A DNA stretch of 64,000 bases from Bog-473 sp963770645 (GCA_963770645.1 CAVYQL010000003.1:186001-250000), one strand, 5' to 3'; positions 8,080 to 17,893 are shown, numbered from the stretch's first letter. Program-made: numbers and translations. Notes: generated from the sequence alone by a model not told the origin.

Positions 8080-11000
8080 GTGCCGCCTCCATGACGGCCT
8101 CGTCGACCGAGCGGCCCTCGGCTTGGGCGAGTTGCGTCGCCTCGAGGATGCGCCGGTAGTCGCGCGGCATGATCTTGACGAACTCGAGCACCTCGACGTC
8201 CCAGTGCTCGAGCAGGCGGGCGGCCACCACCGACTCGGTCTCGACGCCGTGGCGCTCGACCAGGTCGCGAACGCGGAAGCGATCGGTCGCATCGAGGGGC
8301 TCGACGTCGACCAGCTCGAGGTTGACCCGCTGCCCGAAGGTGCGCTCGGGGTCGTAGACGTAGGCGATGCCACCCGACATCCCGGCGGCGAAGTTACGGC
8401 CCGTCGGCCCGAGGACGAGGACCACGCCACCGGTCATGTACTCGCAGCCGTGGTCACCCACTCCCTCGACCACCGCGGTGGCCCCGGAGTTGCGCACGCA
8501 GAAGCGCTCCCCCACTTGGCCTCGGATGAACACCTCGCCCCTCGTCGCGCCGTACAAGATCACGTTGCCCGCGATGATCTGCTCCTCGGCGGCAAAGGGC
8601 GAGCCCAGCGGTGGCCGCACCACCAGCCGGCCGCCCGAGAGGCCCTTGCCGAAGTAGTCGTTGGCGTCGCCGTACAGGCGCAGGGTGACGCCCCGGGGCA
8701 CGAACGCGCCGAAGCTTTGCCCCGCCGAGCCGTGGAACGTCAAGGAGATGGTGTCGTCGGGCAACCCCTGGCCCCCGTAGCGCCGGCTGATCTCTGAGCC
8801 CAAGAGCGTGCCCACCGTGCGATCGACGTTGCTGATGGGCAGCTCCATCGACACCGGGCTGCCCTCCGCCAGGGCGGGCGCGCAGACGTCGAGGAACTGG
8901 TGGTCCAGGGCCTTCTCGAGCCCATGGTCCTGGAGGCGCAGCTGGCGCCGTCCCATGTCCTCGGGCACGTCGGGCTGGGCCAGCACCGCGGAGAGGTCCA
9001 GTCCGGCGGCCTTCCAGTGGGTGACCGCCGCGTCGGCGTCCAGCAGGTCGACGCGGCCGACGGCCTCGGCCAGGGACCGCAGGCCCAGGGAGGCGAGATG
9101 CTCGCGCACCTCCTCGGCGATGTACTCGAAGAAGGTTTCGACGAACTCGGGCTTGCCGCTGAACTTGGCCCGCAGCGCCGGGGTCTGGGTGGCGATGCCG
9201 ACCGGGCACGTGTCGAGGTGGCAGACGCGCATCATGATGCAACCCGACACGACCAGCGGCGCCGAGGCGAACCCGTACTCCTCTGCGCCCAGCAAGGCGC
9301 CGATCACGACGTCACGTCCGGTCTTGAGCTGCCCGTCGACCTGGACGACGATGCGGTCACGGAGCCCGTTGACCAACAGCGTCTGCTGCGTCTCGGCCAG
9401 GCCGATCTCCCAGGGGATGCCCGCGTGCTTGAGCGAGGTCAGCGGCGCCGCCCCGGTCCCGCCGTCGTGGCCCGAGATCAGCACCACGTCGGAGTGCGCC
9501 TTGGCCACGCCGGCCGCCACCGTGCCCACACCGACCTCGGCTACCAGCTTCACGTGCACCCGCGCCCGGGGATTCGACGACTTCAGGTCATGGATCAGCT
9601 GGGCGATGTCCTCAATGGAGTAGATGTCGTGGTGCGGCGGCGGCGAGATCAGGCCCACCCCCGGGGTCGAGCTGCGCGTCTTGGCGATCCAGGGCCAGAC
9701 CTTGTTGCCCGGCAGCTGGCCGCCCTCACCGGGCTTGGCCCCCTGGGCGATCTTGATCTGCAGGTCGTCCGCGTTCACGAGGTACTCGCTCGTCACGCCG
9801 AAACGCCCGGAGGCCACCTGCTTGATCGCGCTGCGGCGCAGGTCGCCGTTGGCGTCGGGCGTGAAGCGGTCGGCGTCCTCCCCGCCCTCCCCCGTGTTCG
9901 AGCGGCCGCCGATGCGGTTCATCGCGATCGCCAACGTCTGGTGCGCCTCGGCCGAGATGGAGCCGTAGGACATGGCGCCGGTGGAGAAGCGGGCCATGAT
10001 GGCCGAGATCGGCTCGACTTCTGAGAGCGGGATCGGCCCGCCGGCCGCCGGCTTCAGGCGCATCAAGCCGCGCAGTGTCCCCAATTGCTCGGCCTGACCG
10101 TCGACGGCGGCGGTGTATTCCTTGAAGATCTCGTAGCGCTTCGAGCGCGTGGCGTGCTGCAGCTTGAAGACCGTCTTGGGGTTGAAGAGGTGGAACTCGC
10201 CCTCACGGCGCCACTGGTACTCGCCGCCCCCCTCGAGCTCGCGATGGGCCCGCTCGGTCGGGCGAGGCTCGTGCGCGGCCCGGTGGCGCGTCGCCACCTC
10301 GGCTGCGAGCACCGACAGCCCGACGCCACCGACGCGCGACGAGGTCCCGGTGAAGTACTCGTCGATGAGCGCCCCGTCGAGGCCGATCGCCTCGAAGACC
10401 TGGGCGCCCGTGTAGGAGGCGACGGTGGAGATGCCCATCTTGGACATCACCTTGAGCACGCCCTTGCACGCGGCCTTCATGTAGTTGCGCCGCGCCTGGC
10501 GGGGCGACACGCCCTCGAGCAACCCCTCCGAGATCATGTCATCGATGGAGTCGAGCGCCAGGTAGGGGTTCACCGCCGCTGCGCCGAAGCCGATCAGGAG
10601 CGCCATGTGGTGCACCTCGCGGGCGTCACCCGTCTCGATGACCAGGCCGACCTTCGTGCGCGTCTTCTCGCGTACCAGGTGGTGATGGATGGCCGCCGTC
10701 AAGAGGAGCGACGGGATGGGCGCCCAGTCGGCCGTCGCGTTGCGGTCCGAGAGTACGATGAGGTTGGCGCCGTCCGCGATGGCCTCGGAGACACGCCGGC
10801 GCACCTCCTCAATGGCCCGGCGCAGCGCCTCGCCCCCGGCCGCCGTCGGTGCGCCCGCCGTCCCCGCCTCGCGCACCTCGAAGAGCCCGTCGATGGCGAA
10901 GGCCTTGAACCCCGGGGTCTCGCCGTGCTCGTTGACGTACATGAGCTTGGCCAGATCGTCGCGGTCGATCACGGGGAGCGGGAGGAGGATCTGGCGGCAC

Positions 11001-12634
11001 GTGCCGCAGCGAGCGTCGAGCAGGTTCGCCTCGGGGCCGATCGTGGCGGCCAGCGACGTGACGAGCTCCTCTCTGATCGCATCCAGGGGCGGGTTGGTCA
11101 CCTGGGCGAACAGCTGGGTGAAGTAGTCGTAGAGCAGGCGCGAGCGCTGCGACAACACCGCGATGGAGGTATCCGAGCCCATGGAGCCGATCGGCTCGGC
11201 CCCGCTGCGGGCCATCGGCGCGACGATGACGCGCAGCTCCTCGTTCGTGTAGCCGAACAGGCGCTGCTGGGTGACCACGCCCCCGTGCTGGGGCGTGAGC
11301 ATGGTGCGCGCCGGCAGGTCCTCGAGGCGCACCTGGTCGGCGGCCAGCCACTCCTCGTAGGGGTGCTCGGCCGCCAGCTCGGCCTTGATCTCCTCGTCCT
11401 CGACCAGGCACCCCCGGGACGTGTCGACCAAGAACATGCGGCCGGGCTGCAGCCGGCCCTTGCGCACGACGCGCTCGGGCGCGATGTCGAGGACGCCCAC
11501 CTCGCTGGCCAGCACCACGAGGCCGTCGTCGGTGACCCAGTAGCGCGCCGGCCGCAAGCCGTTGCGGTCGAGCACCGCGCCGACCACGGTGCCGTCGGTG
11601 AAGCAGACGGCCGCCGGACCGTCCCAGGGCTCCATGAGCGACGCGTGGTAGCGGTAGAACGCGCGCCGCCGGCGGTCCATGGTCGTGTGGTTCTCCCACG
11701 CCTCGGGGATCATCATCAGCACGGCGTGGGGCAGGGAGCGCCCGCCCAGGTGCAACAGCTCGAGCACCTCGTCGAAGCTGGCCGAGTCGCTCGCACCCGG
11801 CGTGCAGATCGGGTACACCCGGGAGAGGTCCCCCTCAATGAGCGAGGTCTCGAGCAACGCCTCGCGCGCCCGCATCCAGTTGCGGTTGCCGGCCAGGGTG
11901 TTGATCTCGCCGTTGTGGCACAGGTAGCGGTAGGGGTGCGCCAGCGGCCAGCTCGGGAACGTGTTGGTCGAAAAGCGCGAGTGCACGAGCACGAGGCCCG
12001 ACTCGAACGTGGGGTCGCGCAGGTCGGGGAAGAACTCGCGCAGCTGCTCGGAGGTGAGCATGCCCTTGTACACGAGCGTGCGGGCGGACAACGAGGGGAA
12101 ATACAAGCCGTCGACCGCGTGCTCGACGCGCTTGCGCAGCACGAAGGCCCGGCGCTCGAGCGCCATGGTGTCGACCCCGGGCCCCGCCGGCGCCACGAAG
12201 ACCTGCTCGATCAGCGGCATCGCACCGCGCGCCGTCTTGCCCAGGCCCGCGGGCTCGGTCGGCACCACGCGCCAGCCGAGGACATCCAGGCCCTCCTCGG
12301 CCGCCATCTCGGCGACCACGCGGCGCGCCTTGTGGGCGTCGTCGGGGTCGGTCGGTAAGAAGACGAGCCCGACGGCGTAGCCACCGGCGCCGGGCAGGGT
12401 GAAGCCGGCCGCCTCGGCCGCGTCGGCGAGGAACCGGTGCGGGATCTGGGTCAGGATCCCCGCGCCATCGCCCGTGTCGACCTCGGCGCCCGACGCGCCA
12501 CGATGGGCCAGGCGCTCGAGGACCGTGAGGCCGCGGTCGACGATGTCGTGATCCGGCCGGCCCGCGAGATCGGCCACCATGCCGACGCCGCAGGCGTCGT
12601 GCTCGTATGCCGGGTCGTAGAGGCCAGCGGCCAT
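8072..12634 (-). CDS. gltB: Glutamate synthase large subunit
   Basis: The protein has 1520 residues, the normal length. The N-terminal amidotransferase begins after Cys15 in EHDACGVGMV, which becomes the catalytic N-terminal cysteine after propeptide removal. The central and FMN-binding domains follow, including GAMSYGSISAEAHQTLA and GEGGEDADRF. The 3Fe-4S cluster motif CIMMRVCHLDTCPVG and a C-terminal GXGXG-type beta-helix domain (GSAGQSFGAF, GGVVLVLGPTGRNFAAGMSGG) complete it. It hydrolyses glutamine and transfers ammonia to 2-oxoglutarate. GGAAGGA lies before the ATG. It forms an operon with gltD and is divergent from thiO across about 97 bp. Confidence 0.97.
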   Translation of the reverse strand: MAAGLYDPAYEHDACGVGMVADLAGRPDHDIVDRGLTVLERLAHRGASGAEVDTGDGAGILTQIPHRFLADAAEAAGFTLPGAGGYAVGLVFLPTDPDDAHKARRVVAEMAAEEGLDVLGWRVVPTEPAGLGKTARGAMPLIEQVFVAPAGPGVDTMALERRAFVLRKRVEHAVDGLYFPSLSARTLVYKGMLTSEQLREFFPDLRDPTFESGLVLVHSRFSTNTFPSWPLAHPYRYLCHNGEINTLAGNRNWMRAREALLETSLIEGDLSRVYPICTPGASDSASFDEVLELLHLGGRSLPHAVLMMIPEAWENHTTMDRRRRAFYRYHASLMEPWDGPAAVCFTDGTVVGAVLDRNGLRPARYWVTDDGLVVLASEVGVLDIAPERVVRKGRLQPGRMFLVDTSRGCLVEDEEIKAELAAEHPYEEWLAADQVRLEDLPARTMLTPQHGGVVTQQRLFGYTNEELRVIVAPMARSGAEPIGSMGSDTSIAVLSQRSRLLYDYFTQLFAQVTNPPLDAIREELVTSLAATIGPEANLLDARCGTCRQILLPLPVIDRDDLAKLMYVNEHGETPGFKAFAIDGLFEVREAGTAGAPTAAGGEALRRAIEEVRRRVSEAIADGANLIVLSDRNATADWAPIPSLLLTAAIHHHLVREKTRTKVGLVIETGDAREVHHMALLIGFGAAAVNPYLALDSIDDMISEGLLEGVSPRQARRNYMKAACKGVLKVMSKMGISTVASYTGAQVFEAIGLDGALIDEYFTGTSSRVGGVGLSVLAAEVATRHRAAHEPRPTERAHRELEGGGEYQWRREGEFHLFNPKTVFKLQHATRSKRYEIFKEYTAAVDGQAEQLGTLRGLMRLKPAAGGPIPLSEVEPISAIMARFSTGAMSYGSISAEAHQTLAIAMNRIGGRSNTGEGGEDADRFTPDANGDLRRSAIKQVASGRFGVTSEYLVNADDLQIKIAQGAKPGEGGQLPGNKVWPWIAKTRSSTPGVGLISPPPHHDIYSIEDIAQLIHDLKSSNPRARVHVKLVAEVGVGTVAAGVAKAHSDVVLISGHDGGTGAAPLTSLKHAGIPWEIGLAETQQTLLVNGLRDRIVVQVDGQLKTGRDVVIGALLGAEEYGFASAPLVVSGCIMMRVCHLDTCPVGIATQTPALRAKFSGKPEFVETFFEYIAEEVREHLASLGLRSLAEAVGRVDLLDADAAVTHWKAAGLDLSAVLAQPDVPEDMGRRQLRLQDHGLEKALDHQFLDVCAPALAEGSPVSMELPISNVDRTVGTLLGSEISRRYGGQGLPDDTISLTFHGSAGQSFGAFVPRGVTLRLYGDANDYFGKGLSGGRLVVRPPLGSPFAAEEQIIAGNVILYGATRGEVFIRGQVGERFCVRNSGATAVVEGVGDHGCEYMTGGVVLVLGPTGRNFAAGMSGGIAYVYDPERTFGQRVNLELVDVEPLDATDRFRVRDLVERHGVETESVVAARLLEHWDVEVLEFVKIMPRDYRRILEATQLAQAEGRSVDEAVMEAAHG

Positions 12635-12731
12635 CGGCGTCCTTCCGGGTTGGGTAGCGATCAGAACCGGGACGACGTTGGCCCGAAGATGGAAAGAAAA
12701 GGATACACGACTGCCCTCCTAGGCTGGTCAC

Positions 12732-13856
12732 ATGCCGGCACCGTCACACGTGCATGTGGTGGGGGGTGGGGTCATCGGGCTCGCGTGTGCGTGGGAACTG
12801 TCACGCAACGGTCATCATGTGACGATCGTCGCGCCGGCGCCCGGGCGCGACGGGGCGTCGTGGGTGGCGGCCGGGATGCTCGCACCGGTGACCGAGGCCC
12901 GCTTCGGGGAGTCGGCGATGACCACGCTCCTGCGCGAGGGGGCACGCCTGTGGCCCGACTTCGTGTCGACGCTCGAAGCCGCAGCGGGCAGCACCGTCGG
13001 CTACGACACGACCGGCACGGTCACGGTCGCCCTCGATGCGTCCGACCGCGCCAGCCTCGACGACCTCCTCGTCTACCAGCACACGCTCGGCCTGGCCGCC
13101 GAGCGCCGCAGCGCGAGCGAGTGCCGCCGCCTCGTGCCCGCTCTGAGCCCGTCGCTGCGCGGCGGCATCGAGGTCCCGGGCGACCACGCCGTCGACAACC
13201 GCGCGCTGCTCGGCGCGCTCGTCGCCGCCTGCCGGGCCGCCGGCGTCGCCTTCATCGAGAGCACCGTCGCCGCGCTCGAGCACGGGCCTGCGCTCGTCCT
13301 GGCCGACGGCCGCCGCGTCCGTGCGGATCGCGTCGTGCTGGCGGCCGGCACCGGCCTGCCGGGCATCGGCGGGCTCGAGGGCGCCCGGCTCCCGCCGGTG
13401 CGCGCCGTCAAGGGCCATATCCTGCGCCTCGGCCCGCCGCTGGGCGCCCCCACAGCGAGCCCGCTGCTGGCGCGCACCGTGCGGGCCCTGGTGCACGGAC
13501 GATCGGTCTATCTCGTGCCGCGCCGCGATGGTTCCCTCGTCGTCGGCGCCACCGTCGAGGAACGGGGCTTCGACACCGCCGTGCAGGCCGGCGCGGTCCA
13601 CGAGCTGCTGTGCGACGCCCGCGCCGTCGTGCCGGGGATCGACGAGCTCGAATTGCTCGAGGCGGCCACCGGGCTGCGTCCGGCCACGCCGGACAACGCA
13701 CCGAGGATCGGTTGGGCGGGCCTCGAGGGCGTCGCCGTGGCGACCGGCCACTACCGCAACGGGATCGTGCTCGCCCCCCTGACCGCACGGGCCGTCGTCG
13801 ACCTGCTGGCCGAGCGCCCGGTGGCGCCTGTCATCCGGGCGCTGGCGCCGGCGTGA
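12732..13856 (+). CDS. thiO: Glycine oxidase ThiO
   Basis: The protein has 374 residues of the DAO-type FAD oxidase family. The dinucleotide site VVGGGVIGLACAWELSRNG is at the N-terminus and the C-terminal block is TGLRPATPDNAPRIG...GHYRNGIVLAPLTA. ThiO oxidises glycine to iminoacetate (dehydroglycine), the precursor used in the thiazole ring of thiamine. The adjacent thiS supports this assignment over other DAO-family oxidases. TAGGCT lies 6 nt before the ATG with no ribosome site, which suggests a leaderless message (inference). The last four bases overlap thiS. No TPP riboswitch signature (CTGAGA) is seen upstream. Confidence 0.93.
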   Translation: MPAPSHVHVVGGGVIGLACAWELSRNGHHVTIVAPAPGRDGASWVAAGMLAPVTEARFGESAMTTLLREGARLWPDFVSTLEAAAGSTVGYDTTGTVTVALDASDRASLDDLLVYQHTLGLAAERRSASECRRLVPALSPSLRGGIEVPGDHAVDNRALLGALVAACRAAGVAFIESTVAALEHGPALVLADGRRVRADRVVLAAGTGLPGIGGLEGARLPPVRAVKGHILRLGPPLGAPTASPLLARTVRALVHGRSVYLVPRRDGSLVVGATVEERGFDTAVQAGAVHELLCDARAVVPGIDELELLEAATGLRPATPDNAPRIGWAGLEGVAVATGHYRNGIVLAPLTARAVVDLLAERPVAPVIRALAPA

Positions 13857-14068
13857 GCACGCTGGGGCTCCGCGTCAACGGCGAGCTGGTCGAGGTGGCC
13901 GCGGGGTCGACCATCGCCGACGTGGTCGCCGCCCTGCTGGCCGAGGAGGACCCCAAGGGCGTGGCGGTGGCGGTCGACCGCTGCGTCGTGCCGCGCTCAC
14001 AATGGGACAGCACCCCGGCCCGCGCCGGCTCCCTGGTCGAGGTGGTGAGCGCGGCGGCCGGTGGCTGA
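13853..14068 (+). CDS. thiS: Thiamine biosynthesis sulfur carrier ThiS
   Basis: This is a 71-residue ubiquitin-like protein starting with GTG in a GTGA overlap with the thiO stop. It reads LRVNGELVEVAAGSTIADVV, has CVVPRSQWDS in the middle and ends in Gly-Gly, the residue pair that is adenylated and thiocarboxylated. It delivers sulfur to the thiazole synthase ThiG. ThiG and ThiF are not in the window, so the pathway is split or continues elsewhere. Length and the terminal GG fit the family exactly. Confidence 0.94.
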   Translation: MSTLGLRVNGELVEVAAGSTIADVVAALLAEEDPKGVAVAVDRCVVPRSQWDSTPARAGSLVEVVSAAAGG

Positions 14069-14156
14069 GCCGCCCCGCGCGCGGACCAGCACGGCCCGAG
14101 CACCAGGTCCCGAGACCGTCTTGGTCGGCGCCCGGACCGGTGCCAGAATCGGACGG

Positions 14157-15617
14157 ATGCCTCCGTCCCCCGGCACCGGTCCCACGGCGTTCGTCCTCGC
14201 GGGCGGAGGGACCAAGGGGTCCTTCGAGGTCGGCGTGTTGCAGTACCTGGTCGGCGTCGAGGGCATGGTGCCCGACGTCGTCACGGCCACCTCGGCCGGC
14301 GCCATCGCCGCCACCGTGCTCTCCCAGGCGCGCACGCGCGACGAATTCGAGGCGCGCGTGGACGAGCTCGAGCGTGACGTCCTCGCCTGGACCCACAGCG
14401 ACCAGATCTTCGGCAAGCAGCCGTGGCTGGCCGCGCTCGACGGCACCACGCTCGGCCGCGAGATCCACCAGGAGATCACCGAGGGCACACGCCCGCCCTT
14501 CCCCCTGATGCCGAGCACCGTGCTCGCAGGCAACGACGCCGTGCCGCCCAGCACCTCGGACCGCCGGGTGCGGCGCCAGGCCCGCAAGGCCCGGCGCAAG
14601 AGGCACCGCCACATCATGCGCCTCCTCGCCGGAGCCGGCCTGCGCCTGCCGCGAGTCCGGCGCCATTGGCGCTCGAGCGGCAGCTCAGTGCTCAACCTCG
14701 AGCCTCTGGCCGAGGCGCTCCACCGCGGCAGCGAGGAGGGCGTGGGACCCGTCGATCCCGCCCTCGTGGCGCGACCGGGCTTGCAGCTGCGCCTGGCCGT
14801 CACCGCACTGCGCGCGGGCGTGTTGCGCTTCGTGACCGAGGACGGCACCATCGTCGAGTCCGACGCCCGCACGCCGGCGCCGGGCGAGGCGGCCGGCCCG
14901 GTGGGAGTGCTCGACGGTGCCATCGCGTCGGCCAGCGTGCCCATGGTCTTTCCGCCCCACCACATGGCCGACGACGACTACGTCGACGGCGGCGTGGTCG
15001 AGATGATCCCGGTGCGCGCCGCCGCCGTCCTGGGCGCCACCCGGATCATCGCCGTCGTCGCCCTGCCGCTGCGGTTGCCACGCGACGACCGCGACTACGC
15101 CGACGCGCCCGCCGGCGCCATCGGGCTGCGCGCCATGGGCACGATCGGCGTGGCGGAACGCCAACTCGCGAACCTCGCTGTGCACCTGCCAGAGGGAACC
15201 ACACTGACGACCATCGACCCGGTGGTCGACGTCGTCGGCCTCTTTGAGATCGAGCCGGGGCTGCTGCGGATCAACAAGGACTACGGCTGGTTGCGCGCCG
15301 CCGACCTCCTGGCCGAGGGCGAACCCGAGGTGCTGGCGGGCATCGCCGACGGGACCCACGTCATCGTCGAGGCGCGCAGAGTGTCGTGGCGCCTCGAGGA
15401 GGAACTGTGGGCGGCGGGGCGGGCCGACGCCGTCGACGCGGGGACCCTCGCCTTGGTACGCGAACAGAAAGACCGCATCCACGAGCTGGTCGACCGGCGT
15501 AAGCACCTCGGCTTCCCGATCCCCGAGGGCTGCGCGGCGTGGTGGTGTGATTACGAGGTGCACACGGCCGAGCGCCCACCCTGGCTGCCCGAGGACCTCT
15601 CTCCCCGGCGCGACTGA
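14157..15617 (+). CDS. Patatin-like phospholipase
   Basis: The protein has 486 residues from an ATG after GGACGG. The oxyanion-hole glycine loop is AGGGTKGS (16-22), the nucleophile is Ser46 in TATSAGA and the dyad aspartate is in YVDGGVVEM (about 277). The usual G-x-S-x-G begins with Ala/Thr here instead of Gly. Such enzymes hydrolyse acyl ester bonds of lipids; the substrate is unknown. No signal peptide is visible. A basic stretch near 140-165 (RRVRRQARKARRKRHRH) may favour membrane contact. The gene is convergent with corA across a tandem repeat. Confidence 0.85.
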   Translation: MPPSPGTGPTAFVLAGGGTKGSFEVGVLQYLVGVEGMVPDVVTATSAGAIAATVLSQARTRDEFEARVDELERDVLAWTHSDQIFGKQPWLAALDGTTLGREIHQEITEGTRPPFPLMPSTVLAGNDAVPPSTSDRRVRRQARKARRKRHRHIMRLLAGAGLRLPRVRRHWRSSGSSVLNLEPLAEALHRGSEEGVGPVDPALVARPGLQLRLAVTALRAGVLRFVTEDGTIVESDARTPAPGEAAGPVGVLDGAIASASVPMVFPPHHMADDDYVDGGVVEMIPVRAAAVLGATRIIAVVALPLRLPRDDRDYADAPAGAIGLRAMGTIGVAERQLANLAVHLPEGTTLTTIDPVVDVVGLFEIEPGLLRINKDYGWLRAADLLAEGEPEVLAGIADGTHVIVEARRVSWRLEEELWAAGRADAVDAGTLALVREQKDRIHELVDRRKHLGFPIPEGCAAWWCDYEVHTAERPPWLPEDLSPRRD

Positions 15618-15645
15618 CGCCCCGGGGAGACCGACCGGGCCGCCT

Positions 15646-15710
15646 CAGACCAGCCCCGGTCAGACCAGGGCCGGTCAGACCAGGGCCGGTCAGACCAGGG
15701 CCGGTCAGAC
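15646..15710. repeat. Tandem 15-bp repeat between convergent genes
   Basis: Four copies of CAGACCAGGGCCGGT lie head to tail; the first has two mismatches, and a partial fifth CAGAC follows. Each junction creates the near-palindrome GGTC-A-GACC. The array starts 28 bases after the patatin stop and supplies the TGA stop codon of the convergent corA gene (15705-15707). It could act as a two-way terminator or be a slippage product. Confidence 0.85.
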
Positions 15711-16691
15711 TGTTGGCCCGCCGAGCCAGCCTCGCTTGACGAAGACGATCACCAAGGCGACGACGGTGACGACCTCGACCCCGACTGCGAAGACCCAGAA
15801 GGTCCACATCGGCGCGATCCACCGCACGAGGGCGGCGAAGTTCTGTCCGAAGAACCCCGTCAAGAAGCTGAGGGGCAGGAAGATCGTGGCGATGATCGTC
15901 AGCTGCTTCATCACGACGTTGAGGCGGTTCGAGACGGTCGAGAGGTGCGTGTCCATCACGCTGGACAAGAGGTCCCGGTAGTTGTCGATCAGGTCGGCCA
16001 GCCGGATGAGGTGGTCGTAGAGGTCCCGGAAATAGCGTCCCGCCTCGTCGGTCATGCCGGGGATGTCGGTCACGCCCGAGTTGATGCTCGCCATCATGTC
16101 GCGTTCGGGTGCGACGATGCGCCGCATCTCCATCAGGCTGCGCTTCATCTCGAAGAGCTCGCCCAATTGTGCTTCCGTCGGCTTCTGGAGTATCTCGTCC
16201 TCGAGCTTGTCGATGCGGTCGTCGAGATCGGAGAGGACCGGGAAGAAGCTGTCGACCAGCGCGTTGATCACGAGGTAGACGACGACCAGCTGGGGCGGGG
16301 CCGCCTCGCGGATGAGGGGATGGAGCTCGAGGTGCTGCTCCACATTCCCGAGCGGGTTGCACACGCCACGGTGCACGGTGACGACGTAGCGGTCCGTCCA
16401 GAAACAGTGGACCTCCTCCCGGCCCGTGTGCTCGGGGTCGGCGCCGCGGGCGACCAGGAAGACGAACGTGTCGTAGTCGTCGACTCGCGGCCGCTGGTTG
16501 AAGCGTTCGCTCGCCTGCACGGCCAGTGGATGGAAGTGGAACTGGTTCCTGAGGAGATCGGGCACTTCTTGGTCGCCCGCCTCGTCGTCGAGGTCGAGCC
16601 AGAAGAAGCCGGTCCCGGCCAGCGCGGCCGCAACGTTCTCCTCGGTGGCGGGCGTGCCTTTGCCGTCCTGCCTGAGCGTCCCTTTCAGCAC
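15705..16691 (-). CDS. corA: CorA-family divalent cation transporter
   Basis: The protein has 328 residues from the GTG at 16691; a GTG at 16715 is also possible. A large cytoplasmic N-domain (FFWLDLDDEAGDQEVPDLLRN, VHCFWTDRYVVTVHRG) and a long helical stalk lead to two membrane helices at the C-terminus (LTIIATIFLPLSFLTGFFGQNF and FWVFAVGVEVVTVVALVIVFVK). The family signature Gly-Met-Asn at the first helix end is Gly-Gln-Asn here. CorA pentamers move Mg2+, Co2+ or related ions. With the changed motif the ion preference is uncertain. Confidence 0.85.
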   Translation of the reverse strand: MLKGTLRQDGKGTPATEENVAAALAGTGFFWLDLDDEAGDQEVPDLLRNQFHFHPLAVQASERFNQRPRVDDYDTFVFLVARGADPEHTGREEVHCFWTDRYVVTVHRGVCNPLGNVEQHLELHPLIREAAPPQLVVVYLVINALVDSFFPVLSDLDDRIDKLEDEILQKPTEAQLGELFEMKRSLMEMRRIVAPERDMMASINSGVTDIPGMTDEAGRYFRDLYDHLIRLADLIDNYRDLLSSVMDTHLSTVSNRLNVVMKQLTIIATIFLPLSFLTGFFGQNFAALVRWIAPMWTFWVFAVGVEVVTVVALVIVFVKRGWLGGPTV

Positions 16692-16744
16692 CGGCTCAGT
16701 CTCGCCGCAGCACACCCGGCCGGGGTGGATCTTGAGGACGGGCC

Positions 16745-17893
16745 CTAGCCGAAACGTGCCGGGTCGAACGACACCGGAAGGGGCGTCTCGTCGCTGGGCA
16801 GCGCCACCTCGGCCATGGCGTACCCGAGCACCCGCGCCGAGTACGGGCCTTGGAGCAACCCGTTGGCGCCATGACCGGTGGCGACCCAGGCGTTGGCCCA
16901 GCCCGGCACCCGCCCGACCAGCGCCCGGTCGTCCGCCGAGGTCGGGCGCAGGCCGACCCGCGTCTCGAGATACGTCGCGTCCAGGAGCCCGGGCGCGACG
17001 GACAGGCACTCGCGCAACAGCTCCTGGAGACCCGCGGCGGTGACGCGTACCGAGTAGCCGGCGCCCGTCTCGAACGTGCCCCCGCAGGCGACCCGCCCGC
17101 CAGGCCAGGGAACGAGATAGTGGGTGAGCAGCGGCTGGGCGATGGGCCACGTCTCCGTGTCGCCCTCGACACCGAGATGGACGATCTGTCCCTTGGTCGG
17201 TCCCACCGGGAGCGGACAGCTGAACCACTCGGCCGCGGCGGGCGTCCAGGCGCCCCCGGCAACGGCGACCGCGTCACAGGCGAGAGGCCCGTGCCCCGAC
17301 ACCGACAGCGTGCGCGCTTGCCGCGCGCTGCCGCCCGCCGATTCGATCCCCTCGACCGCCCCTTGCACGAATGTGACGCCCCGCGCCGCCGCGCCCTCGC
17401 GTAGCGCCGCCGCCATGCCGCGGCCGTCGACCCGGGCCGAGCGCGGCGCGTGCAGCACGCGGTGCACCGGCCCGAGGGGCGGGAAGAGCACGCCGGCTTC
17501 CTCGGGCGTGATCTCGGTGACCTCGCCGGGCGACCGGCGCAGGACGATGTCGGCGAAGGGGGCGAACCACTCGTCCTCGGTGGCGCGCAGGCCCAGCGAG
17601 AGGATCCCGCAGGCGCCGTAGCCGGCCGCGTCGATGTCCGCGCCGTCGGTCGCGAGGCGAGCCAGCAGCGCTGGGTAGTGCTCCCCCGCCTGGCGCAAGA
17701 AGGGCCAGAGCGCGGCATCGGTCTCGTGGCTGGTCGCGGGTGAGAGGATGCCGGCGCCGGCATCGGTCGCCCGGCCCGGGTACGCGGCGTCGACGACGGT
17801 CACCGAGGCGCCCAGGCAGGCCAGCTCGTAGGCGAGCGACAGGCCGACGAGACCGGCGCCGACCACGGCCACGTCGTGTCCTTGCCCGTTCAC
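16745..17893 (-). CDS. FAD-dependent oxidoreductase, DAO family
   Basis: The protein has about 382 residues from the GTG at 17893; in-frame GTGs at 17899 and 17908 also fit. The FAD site is VVGAGLVGLSLAYELACLG. The substrate domain has RVDGRGMAAALREGA, and the C-terminus has VGLRPTSADDRALVGRVPG...TGHGANGLLQGPYSA. This is the family of glycine/D-amino-acid oxidases and dehydrogenases. It is distantly like thiO at 12732 but lacks thi neighbours, so the substrate is open. It lies upstream of corA on the same strand, with about 50 bp between them if corA starts at 16691, and is divergent from the dehalogenase-like gene. Confidence 0.85.
   Translation of the reverse strand: MNGQGHDVAVVGAGLVGLSLAYELACLGASVTVVDAAYPGRATDAGAGILSPATSHETDAALWPFLRQAGEHYPALLARLATDGADIDAAGYGACGILSLGLRATEDEWFAPFADIVLRRSPGEVTEITPEEAGVLFPPLGPVHRVLHAPRSARVDGRGMAAALREGAAARGVTFVQGAVEGIESAGGSARQARTLSVSGHGPLACDAVAVAGGAWTPAAAEWFSCPLPVGPTKGQIVHLGVEGDTETWPIAQPLLTHYLVPWPGGRVACGGTFETGAGYSVRVTAAGLQELLRECLSVAPGLLDATYLETRVGLRPTSADDRALVGRVPGWANAWVATGHGANGLLQGPYSARVLGYAMAEVALPSDETPLPVSFDPARFG

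Noticed and set aside
10085..12358. 757-codon open frame opposite gltB
   Set aside because: It is the antisense shadow of gltB, kept open by high GC. It has no family sequence and no ribosome site.
12640..12731. TPP riboswitch before thiO
   Set aside because: No CTGAGA or pairing arms; the gap is only 97 bp and is shared with the gltB promoter.
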